DNA of 64,000 nt. It comes from Dallia pectoralis (taxonomy: Eukaryota; Chordata; Actinopteri; Esociformes; Umbridae). Made by a program: the position numbers and the translations under genes. A model generated the notes under the pieces. It made no database searches. It saw only the letters and a list, made by a program, of their open reading frames with translations, and was not told the origin of the DNA. The stretch covers positions 6,851,366 to 6,915,365 of the forward strand of contig CM055757.1 in assembly GCA_029465975.1 (NCBI GenBank), in the 5' to 3' direction. Shown piece by piece: positions 59,732 to 64,000 of the stretch; position 1 is the stretch's first letter; every line of letters starts with the position of its first letter.

Positions 59732-61215
59732 GAATGAATATTATCCTCATAGAGTTGTATGTTTGTTACTGGTTTAGTTAAAGCAATACAATGCTAAATT
59801 GCAGGGCCATGAAATCCGGAAACATGCGCGCAGGTTAATTACGAACTGTTTCCATCTTTGTATTTACGGAAGCATATGTGTGTCAATTTACAAGTCGGGC
59901 TTTGTTTACAGCGACACCTACTGGACTGGAGTGAGCTTGGTCAATCAGTGGTTGTGGTTGTGACATGGTATATTAGTAATTAGATTGTAATTAGTACTAT
60001 CCCACTGACTCAGTTGCAATTCCATCTAAACCCGAAAAACAATTAAACAAAAAGAAAATTAACACATTTTTAGATATTTGATTGCACCGGGCCTTCTGCA
60101 GCCTTACTTCATGATAATTCTTAAACACAAAAATAATACATCAACAGTGCTTTTGAGTATAGATTTCAGTCATTAGAGAGACACGTTCCATCCAGAGAGA
60201 GAAAGAGACACAGAGAAATTATTACAACAAATGTTTATACAAATGTACATATCAAATCTTAATATTCTTGCATTACTCGACTAATCAACTCAACATCTAT
60301 ACACATTCAGACAGTAAGTGAGTAAAATAGCTAAATCTTTGATTTACTTATTCTATAGGAAAGCATTGATCTGCACAGAGAAAACAAGGGAACAAGGGAA
60401 AAAGGAATATAATACATGTGTTTTATCATCCCAAATACAGATTAAACCCTACTGAAGGAATTTGTAACGTTAGTCCTGGAATTACCAAATTAACAACCAA
60501 ATTAACAACTTGAATGCCAACAGTCTGCAAGGCTGTAATCACTGCAAATGGAGGAAGGAGGTAATTTGAAGGCAACAAATACTTTTTCAATGAAAAAATA
60601 CTATTTCTAACCATGTCATTGACTATCAATTTCCTATTATGTTACTATATTTCCAATCAAACTAATGAATGTATGTTTTATGGAAAACAAAAAAAATTCT
60701 AAGTAAACACAACAGTAGTGCAAGTGAAAATAACTGTTGCCAATCATTGAAGTCAGGGTAGGATACCTCGAGAGTAACCAGGAAAACTTTAGAGACAGAA
60801 GGCAAGTAACTGAATAAGTTACTAGGCAACTGGGAACTTAGGAATATTTCCACTGGCAGGCACAAATCACATCTATTTGGGGTTCTGGACAGAACACACA
60901 AAACCCTCCTGTCCACCTGTAAACACATAGACAGTGTCTCAGAGTGTAAAAACTAAACAACAACATTTGGTTACATTCAGGTTCAACAGATGGAACCCAA
61001 CGCAAACGCATTCAATCATCTCTACTAATGTATCTGACAAAAAGATGCCAAAACTATGTTAATTTGGTCAGTAGCACGCAGCTGAATAAAAGACAAAGTG
61101 CAGACAAACAGAAGCACGTCTTGAGGCTCCCAGCGTACACTTTCCTTAGGAGCAAGGTGGCGTGGTGAAGCATCATGGGCAAAATCGATCACATTTATGT
61201 TAAAAAGCCCTTTTT
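59732..61215. other. Upstream region of the zinc-finger gene and intergenic DNA
   Basis: The zinc-finger promoter should lie within the first few hundred bases (about 59740-59900). No further exon or element is supported. Confidence 0.4.
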
Positions 61216-61225
61216 AAGTACCGAG

Positions 61226-61425
61226 TTGTCACAAAGTGCTTTATGCAAACACCCAGCCTAATGCCGACAGAGCAAACATCAACATCTTGATAGATGTGGA
61301 TACACAGCGGCTTGGTATAACTCCTGGATTGGTCAAATTTAGGAAGAAACCTAGAGAGGAACCATGCTCTGTCTGAGGGGTGGCCAGTCCTCTTCTGGCT
61401 GCACTGGGTGAACATATAATAGTTT
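61226..61425. repeat. Interspersed repeat resembling a salmonid/pike family
   Basis: Contains TAGGAAGAAACCTAGAGAGG and GGGGTGGCCAGTCCTCTTCT, which I recall as part of a very abundant interspersed repeat of salmonid and pike genomes. Boundaries and class cannot be set from one copy. Confidence 0.55.
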
Positions 61426-61429
61426 AGTC

Positions 61430-62720
61430 TAACACACACACACACGCACACACAAGCAGCAGTGAAAGACACAAGATCAGGAGCGGCCCTCAGAAGGTGA
61501 CTGTGGAGAGGCAAGTGTGAAGGTACCTCTGGAATAATGAGGTAGGCTGGGTTTGAGGCAAGGGTGGGTTTAGTGTAAATCGCTATGTGCGTGTGTGAGT
61601 TCACATATACGGCTAGGGCTCAGGGCGAGGTAGGCAAAGGTGAAAACCATGCAATAGTAATGAGCACTGTAACATCATGCAGTTCTATGAGCGTGAGTGA
61701 CAAACAAGAACAAAGAAAAGCGCTAAACACAAGATCAAAGCTTCAACTTCCCCCTTTAATCCATCTTCTTTTTTCTCCAGCTCATTCTTCATCGTTTCTT
61801 CCAGTAGAACCATCTGCCTGTGATAACGGAACATGGTTCTCTGACGTCTTACACTGCTCTCCGTTACTTTTTATACAGTACCCCTGTTCTCCCACCCTCC
61901 TTCACAATCACCCCACATCCCTCTGATTAGATCTGAAGCAACAGTAAAGCACAATCTCAATCTGCCTTTTACTCTCTAGCGAACCCTAATATTCTGTAAA
62001 ACCAAATCAACTCCTGGCAACAATTTCTTAAGCAGTGCTGAAGGAAAAAATGAAAATGTATTCTATCAAAACTAGTGTAATTTAACTTTTAACCAGTTAC
62101 AATTCTTTCAGACATTCGGGGGATTAGACCAGGGGTTGATTTCAGCCTTTTCTTACATAATCTCTTTTCTCCTTTTGAAAAGGGTCAAAGGTTAACGCAA
62201 GGAGAGTGAATGTGGACAAGAGAAAGAACGACGACAACCCATTTCTACTTGTGGGTCATCAAGCAAGTAACATTTACCGGGATGAAAGCCAAAATGGGAA
62301 GTGATTTAAACACATTAGTGCAAGACAATACATAGATAAAAAGATAAGTTGCATATTGTTTTTATATGTGCATTCCTGCCATGGCAAAACAAAAGCTGAA
62401 TGAAACAGGGTGTGGCAGATTTCATTTGAAAACTCTTCCATATTATGATGTAAATAAAGTATCCTTGATTAAATGAGCCAATCAAGGAAAGGACACTCTT
62501 CCACATATATTAAAACTAATTGACCTCTCTTCACCAACCACTTATTAGTTACCAATCAGACAGAAGGAACATGTCTGTGTAAATAAAGGCTATTCTCGTC
62601 TAGCTTATTTCCTCACTCATACACCTATATACTTTTTATTCACCAGGTGGGAGTATAACTCAGTTTAATGTGCTGTACTATGTGTATACTAAGCACATGA
62701 ACGAAAATATTTTCTGTAGT
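61430..62720. other. Intergenic region
   Basis: Nothing recognised apart from a short CA run near 61432-61455. Confidence 0.5.
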
Positions 62721-62723
62721 CTT

Positions 62724-62850
62724 CGCAGCCGGCCTTCACAGATAGTCTATACAGCCAGTCTTCACAGATAGTCTATACAGCCAGTCTTCACAGATAGTCT
62801 ATACAGCCAGTCTTCACAGATAGTCTATACAGCAAGTCTTCACAGTATAA
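62724..62850. repeat. 26-bp tandem repeat (about 4-5 units)
   Basis: The unit CACAGATAGTCTATACAGCC plus AGTCTT repeats with few changes. Confidence 0.92.
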
Positions 62851-62926
62851 AAAAGCATTTCACAGAGCACCGTAACACACAGACATTGACATCTCATCCT
62901 AAGAGTATTTCTGTTTGTATCAGTCT

Positions 62927-63115
<189 letters not shown>

Positions 63116-63318
63116 CCACCCTTCATCCACAGAAGGCTTTCTCTGTCTTTGTAGCCATTTTCTCTTTAAGGCCAATGAACCGACTGAAGGTAAACAATTA
63201 GCATCTCGCTAGTTAGCAATCTCTGTGAAGGGATGTCTCACCCCTCCTTCTCAACAGGTGGTATATGTCCATCAAAAGGCGGGACCATTGACTGCTTCCT
63301 GTTTATTTATTTTTCTAG

Positions 63319-64000
63319 TCAAGCAATAGCCCCGCCGTTGTCGTCGTGGTTACCGGCGTGGCTGCCACTCATCCCCTGTGTGGTTAGGGTGGGAGGGGCC
63401 ACGGAGAGCTCACGCTGGCTGCTGTGCCAAGACTGTGTGTCCAGACGATGTAGGCTGCTTTGATTGGACAGTGGATGGTCGAGGCGGGACATGCTGCCGT
63501 GCAGGTGAAGACTGCGCTCCTCTGTACCTCTGTTACTGCCGGGGGTGTGGCTGTGGGAATGAAAGGGGGATCTGGAGTTCAGTACATTGTGAACAGCGCC
63601 CAGGTGCGATCAGAGAGGATCAGGTGAGCTCTCTGTCCGATCTCACACAGCCCGGAGCTTCTACTTATTTGACAATTTAAACCGTCTCGTGTACAAATTA
63701 AAAATCATTCAGGAGAAAATATACGGGGTGTATAATTCACACGAACTGCCATCGCAACACAAATAAACAAAATGACCTCCAATATGTACATACATTACAA
63801 TCTCAGTTATATTACTGTATACAAAAGAAAACAAGCTTTTTGCAGACAATGATCTATAATGTGCTTTTATTAAATCCAGGGTCAAAATGTTGTATTGGTG
63901 ACAACTCTCTCTCCTTGACACCTCATCTCTCATCTCTGTTTCTTACCGTCCATCTCGGGAGCGATGCAGGCTGCCATGGTAACTAGCCTTGCTGTGCATA
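63319..64000 (-). CDS. 3' end of an unidentified gene, runs off the right edge
   Basis: Two exons are visible: the penultimate from 63947 past the window edge, and the last at 63550-63319. The penultimate ends in a CG/GTAAGA donor. The last starts after a strong pyrimidine tract and CACAG, and the joined codon is CGC, so the phases agree. The tail reads HGSLHRSRDG, then HTPGSNRGTEERS, LHGSMSRLDHPLS and SSLHRLDTQSWH, ending GGAIA. It is rich in serine, histidine and arginine, with repeated LHGS/SLHR motifs, and looks like an unstructured cytoplasmic C-terminal tail with possible phosphorylation sites. I cannot name the family. Minus-strand AATAAA motifs overlap just past the stop (63302-63311). 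Confidence 0.65.

Overview
The window is vertebrate nuclear DNA, almost certainly from a teleost fish. The evidence is spliced genes with GT/AG introns, a Tc1-like transposase remnant, hAT elements with 8-bp target duplications, an L1-clade LINE, long CA arrays and many minisatellites. A repeat near 61.2-61.4 kb resembles, from memory, one common in pike and salmonid genomes. That hints at a protacanthopterygian but does not prove it.

Layout. (1) 1-12.7 kb is a stack of mobile elements. A Tc1-like transposase fragment lies at the left edge. A 37-bp satellite, apparently amplified from a second Tc1-like copy, is split by a hAT element (2239-12273, perfect 8-bp target duplication). The hAT is split by an L1-type LINE (about 2802-10866). 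The LINE 5' UTR is split by a short LTR retroelement (2973-5821, two LTRs that read as identical, 5-bp target duplication). (2) 12.7-28.8 kb holds no gene I can recognise, only minisatellites and single-copy DNA. (3) 28.8-42.4 kb is rpap1 on the minus strand, which I could assemble exon by exon: 24 coding exons, 1395 codons plus stop. Several introns are largely minisatellite. (4) 43.5-48.0 kb is a tmem151-family gene on the plus strand, head to head with rpap1. (5) 51.0-53.6 kb is a two-exon MADF-BESS gene on the plus strand. (6) 55.1-59.7 kb is a 12-finger C2H2 zinc-finger gene on the minus strand with two related N-terminal exons. (7) 63.3-64.0 kb holds the last exons of a minus-strand gene that runs off the right edge; I do not recognise it.

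The genes are unrelated single loci, not an operon. RPAP1 serves RNA polymerase II assembly and import. The TMEM151 protein is a membrane protein. The MADF-BESS and zinc-finger proteins are predicted DNA-binding regulators.

The most interesting structure is the LTR element. It lacks gag and pol, and carries one minus-strand ORF inflated by tandem peptide repeats. The sequence just inside its 5' LTR is complementary to the predicted first bases of its own transcript, which is the signature of Tf1/sushi-type self-priming. The four-deep nesting gives a relative order of insertion events.
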